Assembly: GCA_035546175.1 (NCBI GenBank) | Contig: DASZWW010000502.1 | Location: 1-8,947, forward strand | Direction: 5' to 3' | DNA from: DASZFV01 sp035546175 | GTDB lineage: Bacteria; Myxococcota_A; Polyangia; Fen-1088 | DNA: 8,947 nt | In this document: one piece after another, positions 1-5,513 of the stretch | Position numbering within the stretch: the stretch's first letter is position 1 | How the letters are laid out: every line of letters starts with the position of its first letter | Position numbers and translations under genes: made by a program | The notes under the pieces: generated by a model | What the model was told of the DNA's origin: nothing | Databases searched by the model: none | What the model saw: the letters and a program-made list of their open reading frames with translations, nothing else

Positions 1-343
1 CACCCTCGGGATCGAACGTCACGGCGACGACGTCGAAGCGAAAGCCCGCGGCGGCCGTGGGCACCTCGGCGAGATACAGCCGCGCCGAGCGGATGACGCG
101 GGCGCGCTTCTGCGCCGTGATGGTCTCGAGCGCGTGGCCGAGCTCTGTGCCCGTGCGCGACCGAACCTCGACGAACACGCACGTGCCGCCGTCGTCGGCG
201 ACGATGTCGAGCTCGCCCTCGGGGCGGCGCCAGTTGCGCGCGACGACGCGCAGGCCGGCGCGCTCGAGCTCGGCGGCCGCCAGATCTTCGGCGTGCCGCC
301 CCAGCCCGGGGCGCGCCGCGATCCGGTCGGCGCGACCGGCCAT
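1..343 (-). CDS. yraN: YraN family (UPF0102) endonuclease-like protein, 3' end cut off by window edge
   Basis: The frame opens with ATG at 343 and stays open to base 1, giving 114 codons of a protein usually about 115-130 residues long, so only the last few residues are missing. The product begins MAGRADRIAARPGLGRHAED. It carries the family signature in order: R-N-W-R (about residues 36-39), GELDIVA (43-49), VFVEVRSR (56-63), a QKRARVIRSARLYL helix, and FRFDVVAV near the end. This is the PD-(D/E)XK nuclease-like fold; D46 and the E58-V-R arrangement are the expected metal-site residues. The cellular role of the family is unsettled, and its gene commonly lies next to rplS or rnhB. Here it starts 6 nt after the rplS stop with only a weak AGGT-type ribosome site, so it is probably translated from the rplS message. 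Confidence 0.9.
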   Translation of the reverse strand, partial: MAGRADRIAARPGLGRHAEDLAAAELERAGLRVVARNWRRPEGELDIVADDGGTCVFVEVRSRTGTELGHALETITAQKRARVIRSARLYLAEVPTAAAGFRFDVVAVTFDPEG

Positions 344-349
344 GAGAAC

Positions 350-787
350 CTACGAAGCGGGCGTCGACTCGGGCGCGGCGGCCGGAGCCGAAGCAGCAGC
401 GACGCTCGACGTGCCGCTCGAAGAATCGTCGACGCTGCTCTTCTCGCCCTTGATGCGGGCGGCCTTGCCCTGCAGCTCGCGCAGGTAGTTGAGGCGCGCG
501 CGGCGCACGTGGCCCTTCGTCACGACCTCGATCTTCTCGATGCGCGACGTGTGGAGCGGGAAGATGCGCTCGACGCCCACGCCGTACGAGATCTTGCGGA
601 CGGTGAACGAGGCGCGCGAGCCGCCGCGGTGCTGGCCGATGACCACACCCTCGAAGACCTGCACGCGCTCCTTGTCGCCTTCCTTGATCAGCGTGTGGAC
701 ACGGACGCTGTCACCCGAACGAAAGTCCGGGATGTCCTTGCGCCGGTTGGCGCTCTCGATCTCGCGCAAGAGGGCGTGCTGGCTCAT
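350..787 (-). CDS. rplS: 50S ribosomal protein L19 with a C-terminal tail
   Basis: L19 lies at the interface of the 30S and 50S subunits. The 145-residue product shows the whole family core: DIPDFRSGDSVRVHTLIKEG (residues 18-37), VQVFEGVVIG (42-51), ASFTVRKISYGVGVERIFPLH (59-79, the hallmark block) and LNYLRELQGKAARIK (99-113). Typical bacterial L19 is about 115 residues and would end near residue 115. Residues 116-145 are an extra Ser/Ala/Pro-rich tail that looks disordered. The start is supported by AGAAGG six nt before the ATG, with GGAGA just upstream. The gene lies 88 nt after the aldo/keto reductase and 6 nt before yraN. The usual trmD neighbour is separated from it by the reductase gene. 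Identity is certain; the tail's role is unknown. Confidence 0.98.
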   Translation of the reverse strand: MSQHALLREIESANRRKDIPDFRSGDSVRVHTLIKEGDKERVQVFEGVVIGQHRGGSRASFTVRKISYGVGVERIFPLHTSRIEKIEVVTKGHVRRARLNYLRELQGKAARIKGEKSSVDDSSSGTSSVAAASAPAAAPESTPAS

Positions 788-812
788 CGAAAACCTTCTC
801 TCCGAAAGGGCC

Positions 813-845
813 GTTATAACTAGTCGGCCTTCCGCCCCGAGTCAA
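813..845 (-). promoter_or_regulatory. Candidate sigma-70-type promoter for rplS-yraN
   Basis: Reading the minus strand, TTGACT (845-840) is followed after 21 nt by TATAAC (818-813), five of six matches to TATAAT. Transcription would start near 806, leaving a leader of about 20 nt that holds the rplS ribosome site. The 21-nt spacer is longer than the optimal 17, so one of the two boxes may be chance. The AT-rich GTTATAAC in otherwise GC-rich DNA is the stronger part of the evidence. Confidence 0.4.
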
Positions 846-875
846 GGGGCGCCCCCTCGAAAGGCCGGGGAGCCC
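846..875 (-). terminator. GC-rich hairpin after the aldo/keto reductase gene, possible terminator
   Basis: Directly after the reductase stop, minus-strand GGGCTCCCC (875-867) can pair with GGGGGCGCCC (856-847) around a 10-nt loop: two 4-bp blocks separated by a small internal bulge. No T-tract follows, so this is not a classical intrinsic terminator. It may attenuate transcription just upstream of the rplS promoter boxes, or it may be chance pairing in GC-rich DNA. Confidence 0.22.
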
Positions 876-1781
876 TCACAGGAAGGCGCGCGAGGCCTCG
901 TCGAGCCGATCGCGCGCCGCGGCGTCCAGGGTCAGGCCGAGGGCGCCCAGGGCCTCCGCGGCGTGCTCGACGCGGGTGGCGCCCGGGATGGCGACGACGT
1001 CCTCGCGGGCGAGGAGCCAGGCGAGCGCGACCTGGGCGCGCGTCGCCCCGAGCGCGGCCGCGACGTCGGCGAGCGCGCGGGCCAGGCGGGGCCGCGGGCC
1101 GTCGGCTCCCGGCTCGTCCGTCGAGAGCAGGCCCTGGCCGAGGGGCGAATACGCGATGATCGTGACGCCGAGCTCGCGCGCGGCCGCGACGGTGCCGTCG
1201 GCCTCGACGCGGCGGTCGGCGAGGCTCCAGCGCACCTGGTTGGCCGCGAGCGGCAGGCCGTGCGACGCGAGGGCCGCGTGCGCGGCGCGCAGCTGCCTCG
1301 CCGAGAAGTTGCTGACGCCGACGGCCCGGATCGAGCCCTCGCGCGCGAGGCGCGCGAACGCCGCCATCTGGGCGCCGATCGACGAGAGGGAGGTCGGGTG
1401 GTGGACCTGATGGAGATCGATCGGGTACGGCGTGAGCGCGGCCAGGCGGGCGCCGAGGGTGCGCCGGACGCTGCCCGCGAAGCGCCACGCGGGCCACCAC
1501 TTCGTGGCGACGGCGATCTCGCCCGGGACCTTCCCGGCGGCGCGCAGCGCGTGAGCGAGGGCGCGCTCCGACTGGCCGCGGCCGTAGATCTCGGCGGTGT
1601 CGAACCAGGTCGCGCCCCCCGCGAGCGCGGCGGCCACGATCGCGTCGACGGTGGGCTGCGGCACCGCGGTCCAGCGCGCGCCCAGCTTCTCCCCGCTGCC
1701 CCCGAAGCGCCAGCAGCCGAGGCCGAGCGGCGACACCTCGACGTCGGTGCGCCCCAGGCACCGCAGCGCGAGACGGGCCAC
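876..1781 (-). CDS. Aldo/keto reductase inserted in the ribosomal operon
   Basis: NAD(P)H-dependent oxidoreductase of the aldo/keto reductase superfamily (301 residues, a normal length for the bacterial yhdN/AKR11-13-like groups), a cytosolic TIM barrel. Visible features: the N-terminal LGRTDVEVSPLGLGCWRFGG; the catalytic tetrad as D61 and Y66 (FDTAEIYGRG), K94 (VATKWW) and H127 (DLHQVHHP); GVSNFSARQLRAA at 155-167; NQVRWSL at 181-187; the cofactor-binding YSPLGQGLLS at 211-220; and IPGATRVEHAAEAL at 265-278. The start is GTG at 1781, 3 nt past the trmD stop. The codons for the acidic trmD tail supply a good GAGGG ribosome site 7 nt upstream. Substrate cannot be told from sequence. Its position within a translation operon looks accidental rather than functional, but it is almost certainly co-transcribed with trmD. 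Confidence 0.93.
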   Translation of the reverse strand: MARLALRCLGRTDVEVSPLGLGCWRFGGSGEKLGARWTAVPQPTVDAIVAAALAGGATWFDTAEIYGRGQSERALAHALRAAGKVPGEIAVATKWWPAWRFAGSVRRTLGARLAALTPYPIDLHQVHHPTSLSSIGAQMAAFARLAREGSIRAVGVSNFSARQLRAAHAALASHGLPLAANQVRWSLADRRVEADGTVAAARELGVTIIAYSPLGQGLLSTDEPGADGPRPRLARALADVAAALGATRAQVALAWLLAREDVVAIPGATRVEHAAEALGALGLTLDAAARDRLDEASRAFL

Positions 1782-1784
1782 GAG

Positions 1785-2558
1785 CTAGCCCTCTTCTTCC
1801 TTCCCGCCCCGCTGATCTCGTTCGTCGAGCAGGCGCCGCTCGTCGGGCGTCAGGGGGTGCGCCGCGACGAGATCGGGCCGCCGCTCGAGCGTGCGGCGCA
1901 GGGCCTCGCGCCGGCGCCAGCGCGCGACCTCGGCGTGGTCGCCCGAGGAGAGGACCTCGGGCACGGCGTGGCCGTTCCAGGCGGGGGGCCGCGTCCACTG
2001 CGGGTACTCGAGCCGCCCGGCCGAGAAGGACTCGTCCTCCGTCGAGAGCCCGCAGCCGAGGACGCCGGGCACGAGGCGGGCGACGGCCTCGACGACGATC
2101 GCCGCCGCGAGCTCTCCCCCCGCGAGGACGAAGTCGCCGACGCTGAGCTGCTCGTGGCACAGGTGCGCGCCCACGCGCTCGTCGACGCCCTCGTACCGGC
2201 CGCAGACGAGCGTCAGGCGCGGCAGCCCGGCGAGCTCGCGCGCGCGCCGCTGATCGAACGGGCGCCCTTGCGGCGTGAGGAGGATCCGGTGCGAGGGCCC
2301 GCGCGCCGCCTCGAGGGCCTCGATGGCCGCCGCGATCGGCTCGACGCGCATGATCATCCCGGGACCGCCGCCGTACGGCGCATCGTCGACCTGGCGGTGG
2401 CGTCCCGGCGCGAAGTCGCGCGGGTTCGTGCGGTGCGCGGCGACCACGCCGGCGGCGATGGCCTTCCCGAGCAGGGTCGCGCCCAGGAACCCGTCGAACA
2501 TCTCCGGGAAGAGCGTGACGAGCTCGAACTCGATCGTCGGTCGCTCGTCACTCGTCAT
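1785..2558 (-). CDS. trmD: tRNA (guanine-N1)-methyltransferase TrmD
   Basis: Uses S-adenosylmethionine to methylate G37 next to the anticodon of tRNAs reading CNN and GNN codons, which prevents +1 frameshifting. It is an essential cytosolic homodimer. The 257-residue protein has the SPOUT trefoil-knot signatures in order: LVTLFPEMFDG (13-23), DDAPYGGGPGMIM (58-70), LLTPQGRPFDQ (93-103), LVCGRYEGVDERV (117-129), LSVGDFVLAGGELAA (138-152), the linker with D175, LEYPQWTRP (183-191) and VPEVLSSGDHAEVARWRR (199-216). The last 10 residues are charged (GGKEEEG end), and their codons double as the ribosome site of the next gene. The start overlaps the rimM end by 11 nt, so the two are probably translationally coupled. 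The catalytic-loop segment reads T-E-D-E-S-F, where many homologues have D-S-F; D175 is the likely general base. Confidence 0.98.
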   Translation of the reverse strand: MTSDERPTIEFELVTLFPEMFDGFLGATLLGKAIAAGVVAAHRTNPRDFAPGRHRQVDDAPYGGGPGMIMRVEPIAAAIEALEAARGPSHRILLTPQGRPFDQRRARELAGLPRLTLVCGRYEGVDERVGAHLCHEQLSVGDFVLAGGELAAAIVVEAVARLVPGVLGCGLSTEDESFSAGRLEYPQWTRPPAWNGHAVPEVLSSGDHAEVARWRRREALRRTLERRPDLVAAHPLTPDERRLLDERDQRGGKEEEG

Positions 2559-3075
2559 CGCCCAGAGGCTCCCATGACACGACGATCTTGCGGCCGGGCG
2601 CGTCCATCGTCACCACGAATTGCGGCAGGAGCGGCACGAGGTCCTCCTGGCCGTCCGGGCCAGCGACGACCATGACGTCCTGCGCGCCGTTCCAGAACGT
2701 CGACGCGACGACCCCGAGCGCGCGGCCGCTCTCGTGGACGACCGCGCACCCGATGACGTCGCCGACGTAGAACTCCCCCGGCGAGAGGGGAGGCATCGCG
2801 GCGCGCCGCGCGCGCACCTCGGCCAGGCCCAGCGCCGCGGCGGCCTCGCGCGTCTCGACGCCCGCCAAGCGCGCGAGCGCCCCGCCCTCGGCCGGCCGCA
2901 GCGCCACGATGGCGCGCGTCGTGGCGACGCCGTCCTTCACGAGGATGAGCTCGCGCAGCCCCTCGAACGGGCGCCCCTGCGGGTTGTGCGGGCGCAGCCA
3001 CACCTCGCCGTGCACGCCGTGCGGCTTCCCCACCGAGCCCAGCACGACCGTGTCGGGGTCGTACGGGATCGCCAT
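2548..3075 (-). CDS. rimM: 16S rRNA processing / 30S maturation factor RimM
   Basis: RimM binds ribosomal protein S19 and helps assemble the 30S head; it is cytosolic. I place the start at ATG 3075 (MAIPYDPDTVVLGSVGKPHG), giving 175 residues, the normal length. The frame is open further upstream, but that part is only the shadow of khpA and rpsP, and a GGAG ribosome site sits 8-9 nt before this ATG. The N-terminal beta-barrel domain shows VGKPHGVHGEVWLRP (15-29) and LILVKDG (43-49). The C-terminal PRC-barrel starts at EFYVGDVIGCAVV (101-113) and ends with VPLLPQFVVTMDAPGRKIVV (147-166), followed by an acidic tail. It starts 17 nt after khpA and overlaps trmD by 11 nt. Confidence 0.97.
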   Translation of the reverse strand: MAIPYDPDTVVLGSVGKPHGVHGEVWLRPHNPQGRPFEGLRELILVKDGVATTRAIVALRPAEGGALARLAGVETREAAAALGLAEVRARRAAMPPLSPGEFYVGDVIGCAVVHESGRALGVVASTFWNGAQDVMVVAGPDGQEDLVPLLPQFVVTMDAPGRKIVVSWEPLGDDE

Positions 3076-3092
3076 CGGGTCGCTCCGATCGG

Positions 3093-3386
3093 CTACTCGA
3101 GGATCTCGAGGATGACGCGGCGGCCGCTCTTCGCCGAGGCGGCCGAGAGGATCGTGCGCAGCGCCTTCGCGGTGCGGCCCTGCTTGCCGATGACCTTGCC
3201 GAGGTCCTCCTCGGCGACCTTCAGCTCGAAGACCAGGGCGTCGGGCTCCTCGATCTCCTCGACCTCGACCTGCTCGGGGTGGTCGACGAGGCCTCGCGCG
3301 AGGTAGTCGACCAGGTCGCGCAGTGACGAGTCCCAGACGCTCGCGGAGTCGTCCCGCTTGCGGCCTTTCTCGACGGCGTCGCTCAT
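3093..3386 (-). CDS. khpA: KH-domain RNA-binding protein KhpA (YlqC family)
   Basis: Small single-KH-domain RNA-binding protein; in Gram-positive bacteria KhpA pairs with KhpB and affects cell division and mRNA levels. The 97-residue product contains the family start LRDLVDYLARGLVDHPEQVEV (22-42), then the RNA-contacting GxxG loop in LGKVIGKQGRTAKALRTIL (62-80, loop G67-K-Q-G70), and ends with GRRVILEILE. Homologues are usually about 76 residues, so the first 20 residues (MSDAVEKGRKRDDSASVWDS) are extra. No internal ATG offers a shorter start, although the GTG at residue 17 would. It lies 9 nt after rpsP and 17 nt before rimM, the standard place for this gene between rpsP and rimM. Confidence 0.95.
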   Translation of the reverse strand: MSDAVEKGRKRDDSASVWDSSLRDLVDYLARGLVDHPEQVEVEEIEEPDALVFELKVAEEDLGKVIGKQGRTAKALRTILSAASAKSGRRVILEILE

Positions 3387-3395
3387 GCGTACGCG

Positions 3396-3659
3396 CTAGG
3401 CGACGGGCTTGGCGGCGGCGGCCTGCCTCTGGCGGCGCAGGAGCTCGCCGACCGTCTGGCTCGGGAGCGCGCCCACCTTGATCCAGTGCGCGAGGCGCTC
3501 CTCGTTGACGCGGAACTCGACCGGCTCGCGGAGCGGGTCGTACACGCCGAGCTGCTCGATGAAGCGGCCGTCGCGCGGGCTTCGGTGATCCGCCGCCACG
3601 ACGCGGTAGTACGGGACCTTCTTCGTGCCGGCGCGGGTCAGTCTGATCGTCACGGACAT
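3396..3659 (-). CDS. rpsP: 30S ribosomal protein S16
   Basis: S16 is an early-binding 30S protein needed for assembly. The 87-residue product matches the family over its whole length: MSVTIRLTRAGTKKVPYYRV (1-20), VAADHRSPRDGRFIEQLGVY (21-40), the YDPL..P block, and VNEERLAHWIKVGALPSQTV (51-70), ending in an Ala-rich basic tail. A GAGGG ribosome site lies 6 nt before the ATG. It is the first gene of the minus-strand cluster and has a good promoter. In many bacteria ffh precedes rpsP; here the upstream neighbour is instead a divergent cytochrome gene. Confidence 0.98.
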   Translation of the reverse strand: MSVTIRLTRAGTKKVPYYRVVAADHRSPRDGRFIEQLGVYDPLREPVEFRVNEERLAHWIKVGALPSQTVGELLRRQRQAAAAKPVA

Positions 3660-3686
3660 GTGTTTCCCTCGAAAAACGAGTCGCGA

Positions 3687-3715
3687 AAGCTACCTGCACG
3701 CCGCCGGGCTGTCAA
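3687..3715 (-). promoter_or_regulatory. Promoter of the rpsP-khpA-rimM-trmD operon
   Basis: On the minus strand a perfect -35 box TTGACA (3715-3710) is followed after exactly 17 nt by TAGCTT (3692-3687), which keeps the three most important -10 positions (T1, A2, T6). A start near 3680 would give a leader of about 20 nt ending in the GAGGG ribosome site of rpsP. This is the best sigma-70-type promoter in the window and fits a highly expressed ribosomal operon. A short inverted repeat, CTCG-AAAAA-CGAG (3668-3680), falls at the very 5' end of the predicted message. Confidence 0.6.
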
Positions 3716-3756
3716 GGAGCACGGTCGAGCCCGGCATCTGACATGATGCGCGCCGC

Positions 3757-5481
3757 ATGAGCCCGCCCCTTCCCGCCCGTCCGTCGCCCGCTCCCGCCGC
3801 GCTGGCCGCGACCCTGCTGCTGGCCGCGCTCGCCTGGGCGGCCGTCGGCCGCGCCGCCGGCCCGGCGCCGCGAGCGGCCGAGCGCCGCTTCACGCTCTTC
3901 TACACCGCCGAGGCCCACGGGACGCTCGAGCCGTGCGGCTGCACCAGCGACCCGCTCGGCGACGTCGCGCGCTACGCCTCCGTCGTGCGCGCCGCGCGCA
4001 AGACCAACGACGTCCTGCTCGTCGACGCCGGAGGGCTGTCGTACCCCGAGGGCGGCGCCTCGCCCCGCGAGCGCGCCGGCAACGACCTGCGCGCGAAGTT
4101 CCTGGCCAGCGAGCTCGGCAAGCTCGGCCTCGCGGCCGCGGGCCTGGCGGACACCGATCTGGCCGCGGGACCGTCGGCCGTGACGCCGCCGCGGCTCGCG
4201 GCGAACCTGCCGAAGGCGCCCGAGCTCGCGCCGGCGCCGTCGGTGCTTCGAACGGTGGGCGGCGTGCGCGTCGGCGTGCTCGGCGTCGTCGACCCCTCCG
4301 TCGCGTCGACCCTGGGCGTGCGCGCCGAGGATCCCGCCGCGGCCGCGCGGCGCGAGGCCGCCAACCTGCGCAAGGCCGGCGCCGAGATCGTCGTCGCGCT
4401 CGCCCCCGTCGACCGGGCCGTCGCGCGGCGCCTCGCGCGCGCCGCCGCCGTCGACTTCGTGGTCCTCGGGCGCCAGGTGGGCGACGGCTCGCCCCGCGCC
4501 GACGCCGTCGACCACGAAGCCGGCGTCGGCGACGCGCAGCACGCGCGCGCGTTCATCCTCACCCCGGCGGACGAGCTCCAGCGCGTGGGCCGCGTCGACG
4601 TCACGCTGCGGGGCCAGGGCGCGCTCGTCGACGCCGGCGGTCCCGAGGCGACCGACCTGCGCCAGGCGGAGCTGAGGCGCGACCTGGCGCGCGTCGACGG
4701 CGAGCTCGCGTCCTGGTCGCGCCCCGGCTGCTGCATGGGCGCCGACCCGAGCTTCATCGCCGCGAAGAAGAAGGAGCGCGACGCGCTCGCCGAGGAGAGC
4801 GCCCGGCTGGGCGCCGCGCCCTGGACGCCGCCCGCCGCGGGCTCGTACTTCACGAACCGCCTCATCCCGCTGTCGCGCGCGCTGCCGCGCGACCCCGCGA
4901 TCGCCTCGGCCATGCACGCGCTCGACGCCCAGATCGGCAAGGTGAACCTGGCCGCCGCCGCGCCGCCGCCACCCGCCGAGCCCGGCCGCCCGTTCTACGT
5001 CGGAATGGACAAGTGCGCGTCGTGCCACAAGCCCGCCGTGGCCTTCTGGCGCACGACCGTCCACGCGCACGCCTGGAAGACGCTCGTCGACGGCGGCAAG
5101 CAGGCCGACTACAAGTGCGTCGGCTGCCACGTCACCGGCTACGGCCAGGTCGGCGGCACGAGCCTCGGCCACACCAAGGGCTTCGAGAACATCCAGTGCG
5201 AGACCTGCCACGGCCCCGGCTCCGAGCACGTCGCCGCCAAGGGCCTCGAGGACCCGCCCGCCATCCAGCGCCAGACGCCCTCTCCCGTCTGCACGAACTG
5301 CCACAACGAGCACCACTCCGACACGTTCAACTACAACGCCTACCTGCGCGACATCCTCGGCCCGGGCCACGCGGCCAGCGCCCGCGAGCGCATGGGCGAT
5401 GGCCCCACGGGCCACAGCCTGCGCAGCGCCGCGCTCGCCAAGGCCAAGGCCGCCGGCAAGGCCACGCTCAGGAAGCTCTGA
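3757..5481 (+). CDS. Secreted UshA-like domain fused to a tetraheme cytochrome c554-type domain
   Basis: The 574-residue exported protein has two parts. Residues 1-35 form a Sec signal peptide (hydrophobic AALAATLLLAALAWAAV, cleavage likely near G-R-A-A-G). Residues about 44-300 resemble the metallophosphatase domain of 5'-nucleotidases: FTLFYTAEAHGTLEPCGCTS (45-64), a GDVARYASVVR block, VLLVDAGG (86-93), GVRVGVLGVVDP (169-180) and VDFVVLGRQVG (232-242). A central region has a Cys pair (C325-C326) and a charged, likely helical stretch (about 333-352). Residues 412-520 match the Cytochrome_C554 type, with four CXXCH sites at C420-H424, C454-H458, C481-H485 and C512-H516. Further histidines (436, 438, 491, 519, 520) could be distal ligands. 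It is probably a periplasmic or cell-surface electron carrier; partner and reaction are unknown. The start is the first usable one: an in-frame stop lies at 3739-3741. No ribosome site is well placed, since AAGGAG (3714-3719) is too far away. Confidence 0.88.
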   Translation: MSPPLPARPSPAPAALAATLLLAALAWAAVGRAAGPAPRAAERRFTLFYTAEAHGTLEPCGCTSDPLGDVARYASVVRAARKTNDVLLVDAGGLSYPEGGASPRERAGNDLRAKFLASELGKLGLAAAGLADTDLAAGPSAVTPPRLAANLPKAPELAPAPSVLRTVGGVRVGVLGVVDPSVASTLGVRAEDPAAAARREAANLRKAGAEIVVALAPVDRAVARRLARAAAVDFVVLGRQVGDGSPRADAVDHEAGVGDAQHARAFILTPADELQRVGRVDVTLRGQGALVDAGGPEATDLRQAELRRDLARVDGELASWSRPGCCMGADPSFIAAKKKERDALAEESARLGAAPWTPPAAGSYFTNRLIPLSRALPRDPAIASAMHALDAQIGKVNLAAAAPPPPAEPGRPFYVGMDKCASCHKPAVAFWRTTVHAHAWKTLVDGGKQADYKCVGCHVTGYGQVGGTSLGHTKGFENIQCETCHGPGSEHVAAKGLEDPPAIQRQTPSPVCTNCHNEHHSDTFNYNAYLRDILGPGHAASARERMGDGPTGHSLRSAALAKAKAAGKATLRKL

Positions 5482-5513
5482 CGGACGAGGCGACCTCGAC
5501 GACGCGGCGATCG

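Noticed and set aside
489..2675. 728-codon plus-strand open frame
   Set aside because: Antisense to rplS, the aldo/keto reductase and trmD; its Arg/Gly/Ala-rich product has no recognisable domain. Long antisense frames are expected at this GC content.
2548..3699. 383-codon frame that would give RimM a long N-terminal extension
   Set aside because: The upstream part is rpsP and khpA read in the wrong frame. RimM homology begins at ATG 3075, which has its own ribosome site.
3714..3719. AAGGAG as the ribosome site of the cytochrome gene
   Set aside because: It is 37 nt from the ATG, and an in-frame stop at 3739-3741 rules out a nearer upstream start. It also overlaps the -35 box of the rpsP promoter on the other strand.
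3712..5415. 567-codon minus-strand open frame
   Set aside because: Antisense to the cytochrome gene, which has clear CXXCH motifs and a signal peptide on the plus strand; the antisense product is low-complexity.
5486..5498. CGAGG-CGA-CCTCG hairpin between the convergent cytochrome and dehydratase genes as a two-way terminator
   Set aside because: Only a 5-bp stem with a triloop and no T-tract on either side; too weak to call in GC-rich DNA.
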